Assembly (NCBI GenBank): GCA_038141525.1
Contig: JAYQIF010000008.1
Location: forward strand, 1 to 64,000
DNA length: 64,000 nucleotides
Reading direction: 5' to 3'
Origin: BACL21 sp038141525
GTDB taxonomy: Bacteria > Bacteroidota > Bacteroidia > Flavobacteriales > Flavobacteriaceae
The position numbers were made by a program, and so were the translations under genes. The notes under the pieces were generated by a model that was not told where the DNA came from, searched no databases, and saw only the letters and a list, made by a program, of their open reading frames with translations. Shown here piece after piece: positions 38,433 to 48,359 of the stretch; the stretch's first letter is position 1, and each line of letters begins with the position of its first letter.

Positions 38433-40889
38433 TTAGTCCCAAAGCTTCTTTGGGCTTTTTACGCGCTGCTTAGTCACCCCTATAGACACTACCTCCATCA
38501 TATCTGTTACATAATGAAATTTGAGCCCTTTGAGATAGTGTTCGGGAATTTCCAAAATGTCTTTTCGGTTCTCTTCACAAAGAATAATTTCCTTGATTTT
38601 AGCGCGCTTTGCCGCCAATATTTTTTCTTTAATACCACCGACAGGTAAGACCTTACCACGTAGGGTAATTTCTCCAGTCATGGCCAAACTCTTTTTGACT
38701 TTGCGTTGGGTAAACAAAGACACCAAAGAGGTCAGCATGGTTACGCCAGCACTCGGCCCGTCTTTGGGTGTTGCACCTTCTGGAACGTGTATGTGTATGT
38801 TGTGATTTTTAAATACTTCGGGGTGAACACCCAGGGTTTCAGCATGAGATTTAATGAACTCTAAGGCTATGGTCGCCGATTCTTTCATCACTGTTCCCAA
38901 ATTACCGGTCATAGTAAGCTGACCCTTGCCCTCAGAAATGGTAGACTCGATAAAGAGAATGTCTCCCCCCACACGCGTCCAAGCCAGACCAGTAACCACC
39001 CCAGCGACCTCATTGTTCTCGTACTTATCACGTTCGAGTTTTGGCGCCCCGAGGACCTCCTCAATCGTCTTTCGATCCACGGCAACTAAGTAAGACTGAT
39101 CCATAGCGATATTCATGGCCGCATAGCGCACCATTTTGGCGATTTTTTTCTCTAAACCGCGTACCCCACTCTCTCGAGTGTATCCTTCAACAATAAAGGC
39201 CAACTGACGCTTGTGGATTTTTAAGTGACTTTTGTCCAGACCGTGTTCTTTGAGCTGTTTGGGCAAAAGATGTCTCTGGGCTATTTCTACTTTTTCCTCC
39301 AAGGTATAACCCGACACCTCAATAATCTCCATTCGGTCCAAAAGCGCCGGTTGTATATGACTCAAACTATTGGAGGTAGCTACAAACATCACCTGCGAAA
39401 GATCGTAGCCCAATTCTAGGTAATTATCGTAAAACTCACTATTCTGTTCGGGGTCCAATACCTCGAGCATGGCCGAAGAAGGATCTCCTTGATGACTCGA
39501 GGCAAGTTTGTCGATCTCATCCAACACAAAAACAGGATTTGCTGTACCGGCCTTTTTGATGTTTTGAATGATGCGGCCCGGCATCGCACCAATATAGGTC
39601 TTACGGTGACCTCTAATCTCGGCCTCATCACGCAAACCGCCCAGTGACATGCGCACATATTTGCGCCCGAGAGCCTCTGCAATAGACTTACCCAATGAGG
39701 TTTTACCGACACCCGGCGGCCCGTAAAGGCACAGTATTGGAGATTTCATGTCTTGTCTTAGCTTCAAAACGGCCAAGTACTCGATAATGCGTTTTTTAAC
39801 ATCGTCCAAACCAAAATGATCGCGATCAAGTATTTTTTGGGCCCGCTTTAAGTCAAAGACATCTTGACTAAATTCCGACCAAGGCAGATCGAGCATCAAA
39901 TCCAAATAATTACGCTGAATGCTGAACTCTGCTACTTGCGGATTCATGCGCAATAGTTTGTTCAATTCCTTTTCGAAGTGCTCTGCGACCTCTTTGGACC
40001 ATTTTTTCTTTTTAGCAGCAGCACGCATCTCCTCTATTTCTGCCTCATGCGAAGTTCCGCCCAATTCTTCCTGAATGGTCTTCATTTGTTGGTGCAAAAA
40101 ATACTCCCTTTGTTGTTGAGACATATCGCTTTCAACCTTAGACTGAATGTCCATTTTGAGCGACAACTTCTGCAACTCCATATTCAGAAGCTTTAAGGTT
40201 TGTAAGGCGCGTTCGTTTAAGCTATTAATTTCTAGAAGACTTTGTTTCTCAGATACAGAAATGTTTAGGTTAGAGCAAACAAAGTTGATCAAGAAAGAGG
40301 AACTTTCGATATTCTTGATGGCAAAGGCTGCGTCGGAAGGAATGTTCGGGCTGTCCTTGATGATGTCTATGGCCAATTCCTTAATGGATTCAATAATCGC
40401 ATTGAACTCCTTATCTGTGGCCTCTGGTCGCTGTTCCTCGACCTCCTTTATTGTAGCCGTAATAAACGGATCAGTGGTGACCACCTGATCAATTTCAAAA
40501 CGCTTTTTGCCTTGGATGATGACCGTAATATTCCCGTCTGGCATTTTGAGAACACGCAGTATCCTGGCTACAGTACCCACTGAATGAATATCCTTGGCCT
40601 CTGGATTTTCTTTGGCCTCGTCTTTCTGGGCGACAACACCGATCACTTTGTTGCCTTGATTGGTTTGATTGATCAAATGAATCGATTTATCACGACCCGC
40701 AGTTATGGGGATAACAACACCGGGAAATAATACGGTATTTTTCAGTGGTAAGATGGGCAAAGTTTCAGGCAATTGTTCAGAAGACATTGCTTTCTCGTCT
40801 TCAGCACTGAGCAGGGGAATAAACTCCGCGTCTTCATTTAAATCCTTAAATGACAAACTGTCCAAATTAATAAGCTTAGCTTTTGACAT
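38433..40889 (-). CDS. lon: ATP-dependent protease Lon
   Basis: 818 aa, intact. The N-terminal substrate domain (about 40-240) begins LPLKNTVLFPGVVIP. The AAA+ domain has GPPGVGKTSL, VFVLDEIDKL and the C-terminal protease domain has the catalytic Ser in PKDGPSAGVTM and Lys in IKEKILAAKRA. Lon degrades misfolded and regulatory proteins. A hairpin near its start (40912-40930) and no clear promoter suggest regulated expression. Confidence 0.96.
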   Translation of the reverse strand: MSKAKLINLDSLSFKDLNEDAEFIPLLSAEDEKAMSSEQLPETLPILPLKNTVLFPGVVIPITAGRDKSIHLINQTNQGNKVIGVVAQKDEAKENPEAKDIHSVGTVARILRVLKMPDGNITVIIQGKKRFEIDQVVTTDPFITATIKEVEEQRPEATDKEFNAIIESIKELAIDIIKDSPNIPSDAAFAIKNIESSSFLINFVCSNLNISVSEKQSLLEINSLNERALQTLKLLNMELQKLSLKMDIQSKVESDMSQQQREYFLHQQMKTIQEELGGTSHEAEIEEMRAAAKKKKWSKEVAEHFEKELNKLLRMNPQVAEFSIQRNYLDLMLDLPWSEFSQDVFDLKRAQKILDRDHFGLDDVKKRIIEYLAVLKLRQDMKSPILCLYGPPGVGKTSLGKSIAEALGRKYVRMSLGGLRDEAEIRGHRKTYIGAMPGRIIQNIKKAGTANPVFVLDEIDKLASSHQGDPSSAMLEVLDPEQNSEFYDNYLELGYDLSQVMFVATSNSLSHIQPALLDRMEIIEVSGYTLEEKVEIAQRHLLPKQLKEHGLDKSHLKIHKRQLAFIVEGYTRESGVRGLEKKIAKMVRYAAMNIAMDQSYLVAVDRKTIEEVLGAPKLERDKYENNEVAGVVTGLAWTRVGGDILFIESTISEGKGQLTMTGNLGTVMKESATIALEFIKSHAETLGVHPEVFKNHNIHIHVPEGATPKDGPSAGVTMLTSLVSLFTQRKVKKSLAMTGEITLRGKVLPVGGIKEKILAAKRAKIKEIILCEENRKDILEIPEHYLKGLKFHYVTDMMEVVSIGVTKQRVKSPKKLWD

Positions 40890-40911
40890 AGGTATATCTC
40901 GGTCATTATGT

Positions 40912-40930
40912 CACACCGCATTTTGGTGTG
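40912..40930 (-). repeat. Inverted repeat in the lon leader
   Basis: CACACC, 7-base gap, GGTGTG, 23 bp before the lon start codon. It is close enough to form an RNA hairpin near the ribosome-binding region or to be a protein-binding site. It does not match the CIRCE element. Confidence 0.4.
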
Positions 40931-41047
40931 CACGTCATCACATTCTCAATTATTCGCTTAAAATCAGTGCTTTGTGACTCAATGCCAATAATACACCGAT
41001 TATTTTATACACCTAGTTCAATAGTTGTGCCATAGCTGGTCTGTGGC

Positions 41048-41072
41048 AAAAAAATACCCGGAATACCGGGTA
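41048..41072 (-). terminator. Rho-independent terminator
   Basis: On the minus strand TACCCGG and CCGGGTA pair around a 3-base loop, followed by seven T. It terminates the lipoprotein gene ending at 41102. Confidence 0.8.
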
Positions 41073-41101
41073 CTTCTCATGAACTATATTTTTTATGGGG
41101 G

Positions 41102-42516
41102 TTAAGGGATGGTCAGGGTAAAGACTCCCATATCTATTGAGTATTCTTCTGGATAGAGACCACTAGGGTCAATGGCTCTAAAGCTAAATTGACCTTCTAT
41201 AACGCCATCAGAGTACTGATAACTCGTAATGGTCAACTGACCTGGCGAAGCGTAATACAATTGGGCATTTTCGATATCTGGATTGTAAAGTCCAATACTC
41301 TCAACCCCGGTATCAATAGTCGCTACTAAGTCGTAGGTTCCCGGCATTACATCAATGGGGAAACTCAAAGCTATCGATTGATTGGTCTCTGTATCTATTG
41401 CTGTAAGCTGAACATAAGTGGTGTCATAACTTGGGTCGAGCAATACTCCACTGTCGTTGCCACAAAACTGTCTCCATCAACCTCGGCGCTCAAAGCATTT
41501 TCTGCAATCGTCGCATCTGGACGATAATCCATCACAAAGGTACCTTCTGTAATCTGCACTTGATCCTCATTGTTTCCGACAGGGTCGGTGGCAGTAAAAG
41601 CAAAAGTAGCCGACAGCTTACCTGTTATGTTTCCGTATTCCTCAAAGGTTATGGCACCTTCCATCGACGTCAATGCTTCTGTCCCTTGGCTATCCGTGTA
41701 GGCTACAGTTAAGTTGGAGCCATTAAAAATCGGCGCAAATTCATAGGTGCCCACATTCAGCCCCATGGGGATAAAGAACTCCATTCGCTCTAGAGTAGGT
41801 GCTGTAGCGGTTAGTTTTACCACCTCATCACTACCCACCATAAGATTTTCTGCTACAAAGGTTTCATCGATAAACTCTTGTCCATCTACAAGTGCAAAGA
41901 AACTGCTTTCAGGATCTACAATTCCAGAGTCCCCAGGATCATCACCGGGGTCCACTCCGCCATCGTCACACTCAAATGGATCCAAAGATCCATCGACTAG
42001 AGTAAAAGGAATATCTGTAAATGTGCCATTCGTGACAACAACAGACTCAGTGATGGTTCCTCCAGCCCCGTCGCTGATTTCTCTAATGGCTGTAAAAGCA
42101 AACGTACCACTGACGGTTTGATTGTCCTGGTCATAGGTCTGAATTGCAGCTGAACCCGACCCCCCTAAACTACTCAATACTTCGAAAGGGGCTTCGGTCG
42201 GCGCCTCTAGAATAAAACTTGTGGGATTAATCTCCTGAGTTAAGTCATAAGTACAGGTTCCGATATTGGTAATGACAATCGAAATAATATTGCCAAAATA
42301 ATCTGTACCCGTCATGAGCAATACCCCATTGATCAATTGTCCTGTAGTCGTCGAGGCAGTAAAATCTTCCCCGTTGATCACGGCCGAGAATGCACTGGTA
42401 TCGTTGGCCTCTTCTTCGGTCACAAAATCACCAGTCAGTGGTTCGTCTTCGCATGCTGAAAACAAAAAGACACTAAAAACGGCCATCATCAGACCGCGAA
42501 CCAAATATTTTTTCAT
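41102..42516 (-). CDS. Lipoprotein with three DUF6252-like repeats, one frameshift
   Basis: About 471 aa when joined, from MKKYLVRGLMM (an upstream Met adds 11 residues). The lipobox is FLFSAC, with Cys about residue 22. Three related domains follow (near ...FSAVINGEDF, FFALVDGQEF and SAEVDGDSF), each with a later beta-rich block ending in GTF. This fits repeats of a DUF6252-like fold. The first and second are separated by an Asp/Gly/Pro linker. The frame breaks near 41447: ATTVEY continues as LLDPSYDTTYVQLTA. It is probably exported to the outer membrane; function unknown. Confidence 0.72.
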
Positions 42517-42570
42517 AGGGGTAAGCTTTGCTATAGGTATGTAACGCAAACTTAAGTAAAAATTGTGTAA

Positions 42571-43907
42571 TCAGGGCTGAATTTTCTTTGGAACCCGCAA
42601 CAACAAAACGATTCCAGAAATAAAAAATATAATCAAAAATAAAACAGAGTTTCTCATGCTTCCCGTGATTTGATCGATAAAACCATAAAGTAACATGCCA
42701 ATAACAATCCCTATTTTTTCCGCAACATCAAAAAAGCTGAAATACGAGGCTGTATCCTCGGTTCTTGGAAGGTATTTTGCATATGTCGAACGACTTAACG
42801 ACTGTATCCCCCCATGACCAAACCTACGATGGCTGCTGCAACATAAAATTGTAATGGAGTCATCATAAAGTAGGCATAAACGCTCATAGAGGCCCAAACA
42901 CTGTTCACGGCTATGAGTGTTTTGAGATTTCCAAATTTTTTGGAGGCTTTGGCCGTCAATTGTGCCCCGATCATTGCCAAAATCTGAATGATCAATATGC
43001 TTACGATAAGTCCCGTCGTTTTGGAACCTTCATCCGGCCAGGCGATTTCCTGTTCCCCAAAATAGGTCGCTACGAGCATGATGGTTTGTACCGCCATACT
43101 GTAGACAAAAAAGGCCGTCAAGTATCGCTTTAGAGGAAGGTTCTTGGACAGTGCCTCGTGCACTTGCCGCAACTCGGTATATCCGTTAAACACAACAGAA
43201 CGTGTGACTTTATTAGGGTTACTCACGCCTTTGGGCAAAACATAAAAGGTATATTGACTGAATCCCATCCACCAAATTCCTACCATGACAAAGGACCAAC
43301 GCATGGCCTCCATACTTCCTGAGCCAGAGGCCTCAAAGCCAAATGCCTCGGGTTTCATCACCATAGCTAAATTCACAATGAGCAACAGAACACTGCCTAT
43401 ATAACCCAATGAAAACCCCTTAGCGCTCACTGCATCTTGTTGCTCTGGATGCGCAATGTCCGGTAGATATGAATTATAAAAAACAATACTGCCCCAAAAT
43501 CCGATGAGTCCAAAAAAGTAGCAGAGCAGTCCGAGATATATGTGTTCTAAGTCAAAAAAATACAAACCCATACAGGACAGGGAACCCAAATAGCAATAAA
43601 ATTTCATGAAGGCTTTCTTGTTACCAACGAAATCTGCAATTCCCGAAAGCAATGGAGAACAAAAAGCCACAACAATAAAAGCGGCAGCCGTGACATAACT
43701 GATCAGTGGGGTGGGTCGAATATCACCACCAAAAATCGAAACGGTCTCTACTTCGGCACTCATAAAAATAGCGCCGTAGAATATTGGAAAAATCGCAGAG
43801 GAGATTACTAGACTGTAGGCTGAATTTGCCCAATCATAAAACGCCCACGCATTAATGTAACGCTTTACACCTCTGTAGTTGTCTATTTCTGACTGTTTCA
43901 TCTGCAA
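42571..43907 (-). CDS. UMF1-family MFS transporter, one frameshift
   Basis: About 445 aa when joined. Around 12 membrane helices (for example SAIFPIFYGAIFM, AAFIVVAFCSPLLSGIADF, SVLFLIIFFISGIVLLL). FYDWANSAYSLV near the N-terminus and GIADFVGNKKAFM are typical of the UMF1/Atg22-like branch, whose substrates include amino acids in yeast vacuoles; bacterial substrates are not known. The frame breaks at 42808-42813, a G6 run that should be G7: GLVMGG continues as IQSLSRSTYAKYLPR. It is a single gene. Confidence 0.83.
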
Positions 43908-44033
43908 AGTTTACCTCGATTATACTGTTTAGCCCTGGTCTAAGATAACTCTTTAAAGATTCAAGTAACAAAGAAAATGGCTTTTGCACTATTTTTGGCC
44001 TAACTTTTGTTATCTAATTGAAAAACACAGATT

Positions 44034-44519
44034 ATGAAACGCATATTACTAGCGCTGTTTAGCGTAACCGTATTGTTCTCCTCTTGTGAGGGGCCAGAGG
44101 GACCACCGGGAGTACCAGGCATTAATATATTGGGTAAAGTCATTGAGGTCAATATTGATCTCGATCAAAATAACGGATATCATCAAGTAGTGACCCTGCC
44201 TTTGGATATTGAGGTTTTTGAAAGTGACGTCATATTGGTTTACCGATACGAAGGTGTTTTTGACACAGCCGATATTTGGACACCCTTACCGGCCACTTAT
44301 TTTGATGCCGGCGGCGGGACCTTTTTGTACACCTTTAATCACACCTATTTTGATGTAAAATTTTTCCTCGACGGCAACTTCAACCTCAATACACTAGGGT
44401 CTGAATGGACTCAAAACCAAATATTTAGAATTGCCGTTGTGCCAGCCGAGTTTGGCGATGCGTCATTGAGTATGGAGGATATTGAGCAGTCAGAATCTTT
44501 TGAATTTTTAGGAAATTAA
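44034..44519 (+). CDS. Small lipoprotein with short collagen-like stretch
   Basis: 161 aa, intact. Lipobox LFSSC places Cys at residue 19. Next comes GPEGPPGVPGINI, a short collagen-like Gly-X-Y stretch. The rest is beta-rich. Such lipoproteins are common in flavobacteria and unassigned. It precedes the lipoprotein msrB by 10 bp, so they likely share a transcript. Upstream TATTTTTG at 43990-43997 is a possible -7 element. Confidence 0.72.
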   Translation: MKRILLALFSVTVLFSSCEGPEGPPGVPGINILGKVIEVNIDLDQNNGYHQVVTLPLDIEVFESDVILVYRYEGVFDTADIWTPLPATYFDAGGGTFLYTFNHTYFDVKFFLDGNFNLNTLGSEWTQNQIFRIAVVPAEFGDASLSMEDIEQSESFEFLGN

Positions 44520-44529
44520 TCAGTTTATT

Positions 44530-45014
44530 ATGCGCAACTTATATTTGATACCCCTTATCGTATTGACCACAATCTTAAGTTCCTGTGGTTCTCAAGCTCA
44601 AAAAAAATCAGAAGTATTCCCGATTCAAAAACCAGATTCAGTTTGGCAAAAGAATTAGGCCCAATGGCCTATCGTGTCTTACGACAAGCCGCCACTGAAC
44701 CACCAAACAGCAGTAAACTCAACCGAGAGTACCGTACGGGGACTTTTTATTGTGGCGGTTGTGGTGCGCCTCTCTTTGAATCTTCGGCAAAATTTGATAG
44801 CGGTACAGGATGGCCGTCATTTGATCGCCCGATAGATCAGGCTATTGCTTACAGTACCGATTACGACTTAGGTTATGGGCGTACCGAAGAACACTGTGCC
44901 CAATGTGGCGGTCACCTGGGCCATGTTTTTCCAGATGGTCCAAGAGAAACAACCGGGATGCGTCATTGCATCAATGGAGCAGCCCTCAAGTTTATTCCAA
45001 GTTCAAAAAGATAA
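44530..45014 (+). CDS. msrB: Lipoprotein peptide-methionine (R)-S-oxide reductase, one frameshift
   Basis: About 161 aa when joined. ATG at 44530 begins MRNLYLIPLIVLTTILSSCG, a lipoprotein signal with Cys 19. After the break at 44648-44651 (A4 expected as A5; VWQK continues as ELGPMAYRVLRQ) the MsrB domain follows. It has Zn-binding CGGCG and CAQCGGHLGH, GTGWPSF, and the catalytic Cys in MRHCINGAA. MsrB reduces the R-isomer of methionine sulfoxide in proteins. The signal places it in the periplasm or outer membrane. Confidence 0.85.
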
Positions 45015-45087
45015 AACTAAGCAGCAATAAATCACGGACCCCATTAAGGAGCGATTGATTGTAATTTAATGTTCAAAATTTAGGTTA

Positions 45088-45486
45088 ATGAACAAAACAG
45101 AAAAAGAATGGCTCGAAGAACTAGGGCCAGAACGTTATCGTATTTTACGTCAAAAAGGTACAGAGCGCCCCTTTACCGGAGCTCTAAATAACGAATACCG
45201 TAAAGGAATTTACCGCTGTGGTGGTTGCGGGACCCATCTTTTTGACAGCGAAGCAAAATTTGACAGTGGCTGTGGTTGGCCTTCATTTGATCGCAGTGTC
45301 CAGGATTCGGTTGCCTATGAGCGCGACACGACTTTGGGCATGATACGCACAGAGATATTGTGCCAGAATTGTGGTGGGCATTTAGGTCATGTGTTTCCCG
45401 ATGGTCCAACCCAAACAGGACAACGCTACTGTGTCAATTCACTTTCAATTGATTTTGATGAAAAAACAGACAAAAACCCGGTTTAA
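45088..45486 (+). CDS. msrB: Peptide-methionine (R)-S-oxide reductase (cytoplasmic copy)
   Basis: 132 aa, intact, no signal peptide. It has Zn-binding CGGCG and CQNCGGHLGH, GCGWPSF, and the catalytic Cys in QRYCVNSLS. It lies 74 bp after the lipoprotein copy, and the two share the N-terminal ELGPxRYRxLRQ block, so they look like a tandem duplicate where one copy was exported. Its stop codon lies inside the terminator stem at 45473-45498. Confidence 0.93.
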   Translation: MNKTEKEWLEELGPERYRILRQKGTERPFTGALNNEYRKGIYRCGGCGTHLFDSEAKFDSGCGWPSFDRSVQDSVAYERDTTLGMIRTEILCQNCGGHLGHVFPDGPTQTGQRYCVNSLSIDFDEKTDKNPV

Positions 45487-45498
45487 ATCCGGGTTTTT
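45473..45498 (+). terminator. Rho-independent terminator
   Basis: AAACCCGG, loop of about 7, CCGGGTTT, then T-run. It overlaps the stop of the second msrB gene. Confidence 0.85.
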
Positions 45499-45512
45499 AT
45501 TTTGTAAATTTG
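45482..45512 (+). promoter_or_regulatory. Candidate promoter of lpdA
   Basis: TAAATTTG (45505-45512) matches the -7 consensus, with TTTA (45482-45485) at 19 bp as an imperfect -33. It lies 32 bp before the lpdA start and partly overlaps the preceding terminator. Confidence 0.5.
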
Positions 45513-45543
45513 CTGGCGTTCAACCAAAAAAAACTTTGAACTG

Positions 45544-46920
45544 ATGAAATCTTTTGACGTAATAGTATTGGGCAGTGGCCCTGGAGGATATGTAACGGCG
45601 ATTCGCGCATCACAATTAGGGCTCAAAACAGCAGTCATTGAGAAAGAAAATCTTGGTGGTGTTTGTCTTAATTGGGGCTGCATCCCAACAAAAGCACTGC
45701 TGAAAAGTGCCCAAGTTTTTGATTATATCAAACACGCAGAAGACTACGGGATCACCGTTAGTGATTTCGATAAAGATTTCACCAAAGTTGTTGCGCGCAG
45801 TCGCTCTGTTGCCGACGGGATGAGTAAAGGTGTTCAATTTTTGATGAAAAAGAACAAAATTGAAGTGATCAATGGTTACGGAACTTTGAAACCGGGCAAA
45901 AAAGTTGAGGTAGATGGAACGCTCTACAGTGCAGATCACATCATAGTCGCGACTGGAGCGCGCTCAAGAGCCCTCCCTAACCTACCCCAAGATGGAAAGA
46001 AAGTGATTGGTTACCGCGAGGCTATGACGCTAAAAGAACAACCAAAATCGATGATCGTTGTGGGCAGTGGTGCCATCGGAGTTGAGTTCTCCAACTTCTA
46101 CAACAGTATGGGCACTGAGGTAACCATCGTGGAGTATTTGCCAAATCTGGTGCCTTTAGAAGATGTTGAAGTCTCAAAACAATTCGAGAAAATTTTTAAG
46201 AAAAGTGGCATCAACGTGATGACCAACTCCGCTGTAGAGCGTGTGGATACTTCTGGAGATGGCGTGAAAGCGAGCATCAAAACCAAAGATGGGCTCAAGG
46301 AATTACACGCAGACATCGTACTTTCTGCAGTAGGTATCGCGGCAAATATCGAAAACATTGGACTTGAAGAAGTTGGTATTGTCACCGATAAAGGCAAAAT
46401 TATGGTAGATGAATTCTACCGAACTAATATTCCGGGTTACTATGCCATTGGTGATGTTGTTCCTGGTCCTGCCCTGGCACATGTCGCTTCCGCAGAAGGC
46501 ATTACTTGTGTCGAGAAAATTGCAGGCATGAACGCCGAACCGATTGATTATGGCAATATCCCAGGGTGTACGTACACAAACCCAGAAATTGCCAGTGTTG
46601 GATTGACCGAGGTCCAGGCCAAAGAGCAGGGTTATGATATAAAAGTGGGTAAATTCCCCTTCTCTGCTAGTGGTAAAGCGAGTGCCTCTGGAGCAAAAGA
46701 CGGGTTTGTCAAAGTTATTTTTGATGCCAAATACGGCGAATGGCTCGGGTGCCACATGATTGGCGCTGGAGTTACAGACATGATCGCTGAGGCCGTTGTC
46801 GCCCGTAAACTTGAAACTACTGGGCACGAGGTGTTGAAAGCTGTGCACCCCCATCCTACTATGAGCGAAGCCGTAATGGAGGCGGTAGCAGCAGCCTATG
46901 ACGAAGTGATTCACTTGTAG
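45544..46920 (+). CDS. lpdA: Dihydrolipoyl dehydrogenase
   Basis: 458 aa, intact. GSGPGGYVTAIRAS (FAD site), GGVCLNWGCIPTK with redox Cys 41 and 46, GSGAIGVEF (NAD site), and HPHPTMSEAV with the catalytic His near the C-terminus. The enzyme reoxidises lipoamide in the pyruvate, 2-oxoglutarate and glycine cleavage complexes. GcvT is encoded elsewhere in the window. A bidirectional terminator follows at 47007-47037. Confidence 0.95.
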   Translation: MKSFDVIVLGSGPGGYVTAIRASQLGLKTAVIEKENLGGVCLNWGCIPTKALLKSAQVFDYIKHAEDYGITVSDFDKDFTKVVARSRSVADGMSKGVQFLMKKNKIEVINGYGTLKPGKKVEVDGTLYSADHIIVATGARSRALPNLPQDGKKVIGYREAMTLKEQPKSMIVVGSGAIGVEFSNFYNSMGTEVTIVEYLPNLVPLEDVEVSKQFEKIFKKSGINVMTNSAVERVDTSGDGVKASIKTKDGLKELHADIVLSAVGIAANIENIGLEEVGIVTDKGKIMVDEFYRTNIPGYYAIGDVVPGPALAHVASAEGITCVEKIAGMNAEPIDYGNIPGCTYTNPEIASVGLTEVQAKEQGYDIKVGKFPFSASGKASASGAKDGFVKVIFDAKYGEWLGCHMIGAGVTDMIAEAVVARKLETTGHEVLKAVHPHPTMSEAVMEAVAAAYDEVIHL

Positions 46921-47006
46921 GAGTAGAACGAAAAAAACGCCATCGTCCGATCTTATATTTGGCATGAGACAATGGAGTGATGAGCGTTACCGAAAATATA
47001 GCGTAT

Positions 47007-47037
47007 AAAAAAATCCTCTTTTCGAGGATTTTTTTTT
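47007..47037. terminator. Bidirectional rho-independent terminator
   Basis: AAATCCTC, a 5-base loop, GAGGATTT, with flanking A and T runs. It sits between convergent lpdA and aroQ, overlapping the aroQ stop. Confidence 0.85.
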
Positions 47038-47452
47038 ATTTCAACGCCTGGAGCGCCAAAGGATACACCTTTAGGCCCAAGCCTACGATAATTCCGGCAG
47101 CATGCGGGGCTATAAACGATTGATGGCGAAAGTCTTCTCGAGCATAAACATTTGAGATATGCACCTCAATCACTGGTGTCTCTATAGCGCGTACTGCATC
47201 ACCAATACCTACAGAGGTATGTGTATAGGCTCCTGCGTTGAGCACGATGCCATCGGCACTGAATCCGTGCTCATGCAACAAGTCAATCAGCTCACCCTCG
47301 ATATTGGTTTGTGCATAAATTAACTCAAACTCTGGAAACTCATGCCGCAGTTGTTCCAGATAGGCGTCAAATCCTTGAGCCCCATAAATTTCGGGCTCCC
47401 GTTTGCCCAATAGATTTAAATTAGGCCCATGCAGAATGACTATTTTTGCCAT
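47036..47452 (-). CDS. aroQ: Type II 3-dehydroquinate dehydratase
   Basis: 138 aa, intact, the normal size of the family. GPNLNLLGKREPEIYG at residues 9-24 includes the Arg and Tyr of the active loop. NAGAYTHTSVGI and EVHISNVYAREDFRH supply substrate-binding Asn, Ser, His and Arg. It dehydrates 3-dehydroquinate in the shikimate pathway. It lies 11 bp from the prohibitin gene on the same strand. Confidence 0.95.
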   Translation of the reverse strand: MAKIVILHGPNLNLLGKREPEIYGAQGFDAYLEQLRHEFPEFELIYAQTNIEGELIDLLHEHGFSADGIVLNAGAYTHTSVGIGDAVRAIETPVIEVHISNVYAREDFRHQSFIAPHAAGIIVGLGLKVYPLALQALK

Positions 47453-47463
47453 TAAGGTAAATT

Positions 47464-48279
47464 CTAGTTATTCCCCAGAATTAACGGTAATCCGTCTTCA
47501 CCCGAACCGATCACAATGATTTTTGAGTTATTGGATTCAGACAACTTAATGGTGGCCTCGATTCCTTTGTCACTCAAAATTTTATCTGTCAAAGAAGCAC
47601 TCAAAATACGGTTGGCATCGGCCTTACCTTGGGCTTGAATAATTTGGCGTTCTGCCTCCTTTTCTGCAGTAACCAAACGGAATTCGTACTCCAGAGATTC
47701 TTGCTCCTGCTTGAGTTTGCGCTCAATGGCATCTTTAATCGTGGGTGGGAGGGTCACATCACGTACAAGCACCTCGTTGAGTTGGACGTACTGTCGGTCC
47801 AAAATCTTTTTTGTCTCAGTGAAAATCTCATCCTGAATCGCATCGCGCTTCGAGGAATATAGCTGTTCAGGTGTATAACGTCCAACAACACTTCGTGCGG
47901 CACTGCGAATGGCAGGTTGAATAATGCGCTCAAGATAATTTTCTCCTTTTTCTTGATGGAGCTTTCCTAAATCTGAGGTAATGGGTTGATACCATGCTGA
48001 AGCATCAATCTGAATTTCAAGTCCGTTGGATGAGAGTACTTTCATTTTTTCAAAAAGCTCTTGCTGGCGCACCTCATATACAATCACCTTATTCCAAGGA
48101 GCAACGATATGAAATCCTTCACCCAATGCCGGCTCATCGGTGACAACACCACCGCCAAAGGTTTTGTAAAGAACCCCTGCCTCTCCAGAGCCAATGGTGA
48201 TTGCTGATTTTGCCAAAATAATGACAACAAGAATAATTAATGTAATGGCAGGGACACCTGCTTTTGGTAATTTATCCAT
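47464..48279 (-). CDS. Prohibitin/SPFH domain protein
   Basis: 271 aa, intact. One N-terminal membrane helix (about 10-26, VPAITLIILVVIILAKSAI) is followed by an SPFH/band 7 domain (AGVLYKTFGGG, VPWNKV-like IVAPWNKVIVYEVR) and a coiled region (EFRLVTAEKEAERQIIQAQGKADANR). These proteins form large membrane rings and act with proteases or in membrane domains. The partner cannot be named from the sequence. Confidence 0.88.
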   Translation of the reverse strand: MDKLPKAGVPAITLIILVVIILAKSAITIGSGEAGVLYKTFGGGVVTDEPALGEGFHIVAPWNKVIVYEVRQQELFEKMKVLSSNGLEIQIDASAWYQPITSDLGKLHQEKGENYLERIIQPAIRSAARSVVGRYTPEQLYSSKRDAIQDEIFTETKKILDRQYVQLNEVLVRDVTLPPTIKDAIERKLKQEQESLEYEFRLVTAEKEAERQIIQAQGKADANRILSASLTDKILSDKGIEATIKLSESNNSKIIVIGSGEDGLPLILGNN

Positions 48280-48359
48280 GATGATTTATGTTTTTATTGA
48301 ATAATTTATAGTGATTTAACGCTCATTTTTTGAGTCCGCGCGCTGATTTTGCGCTCATT

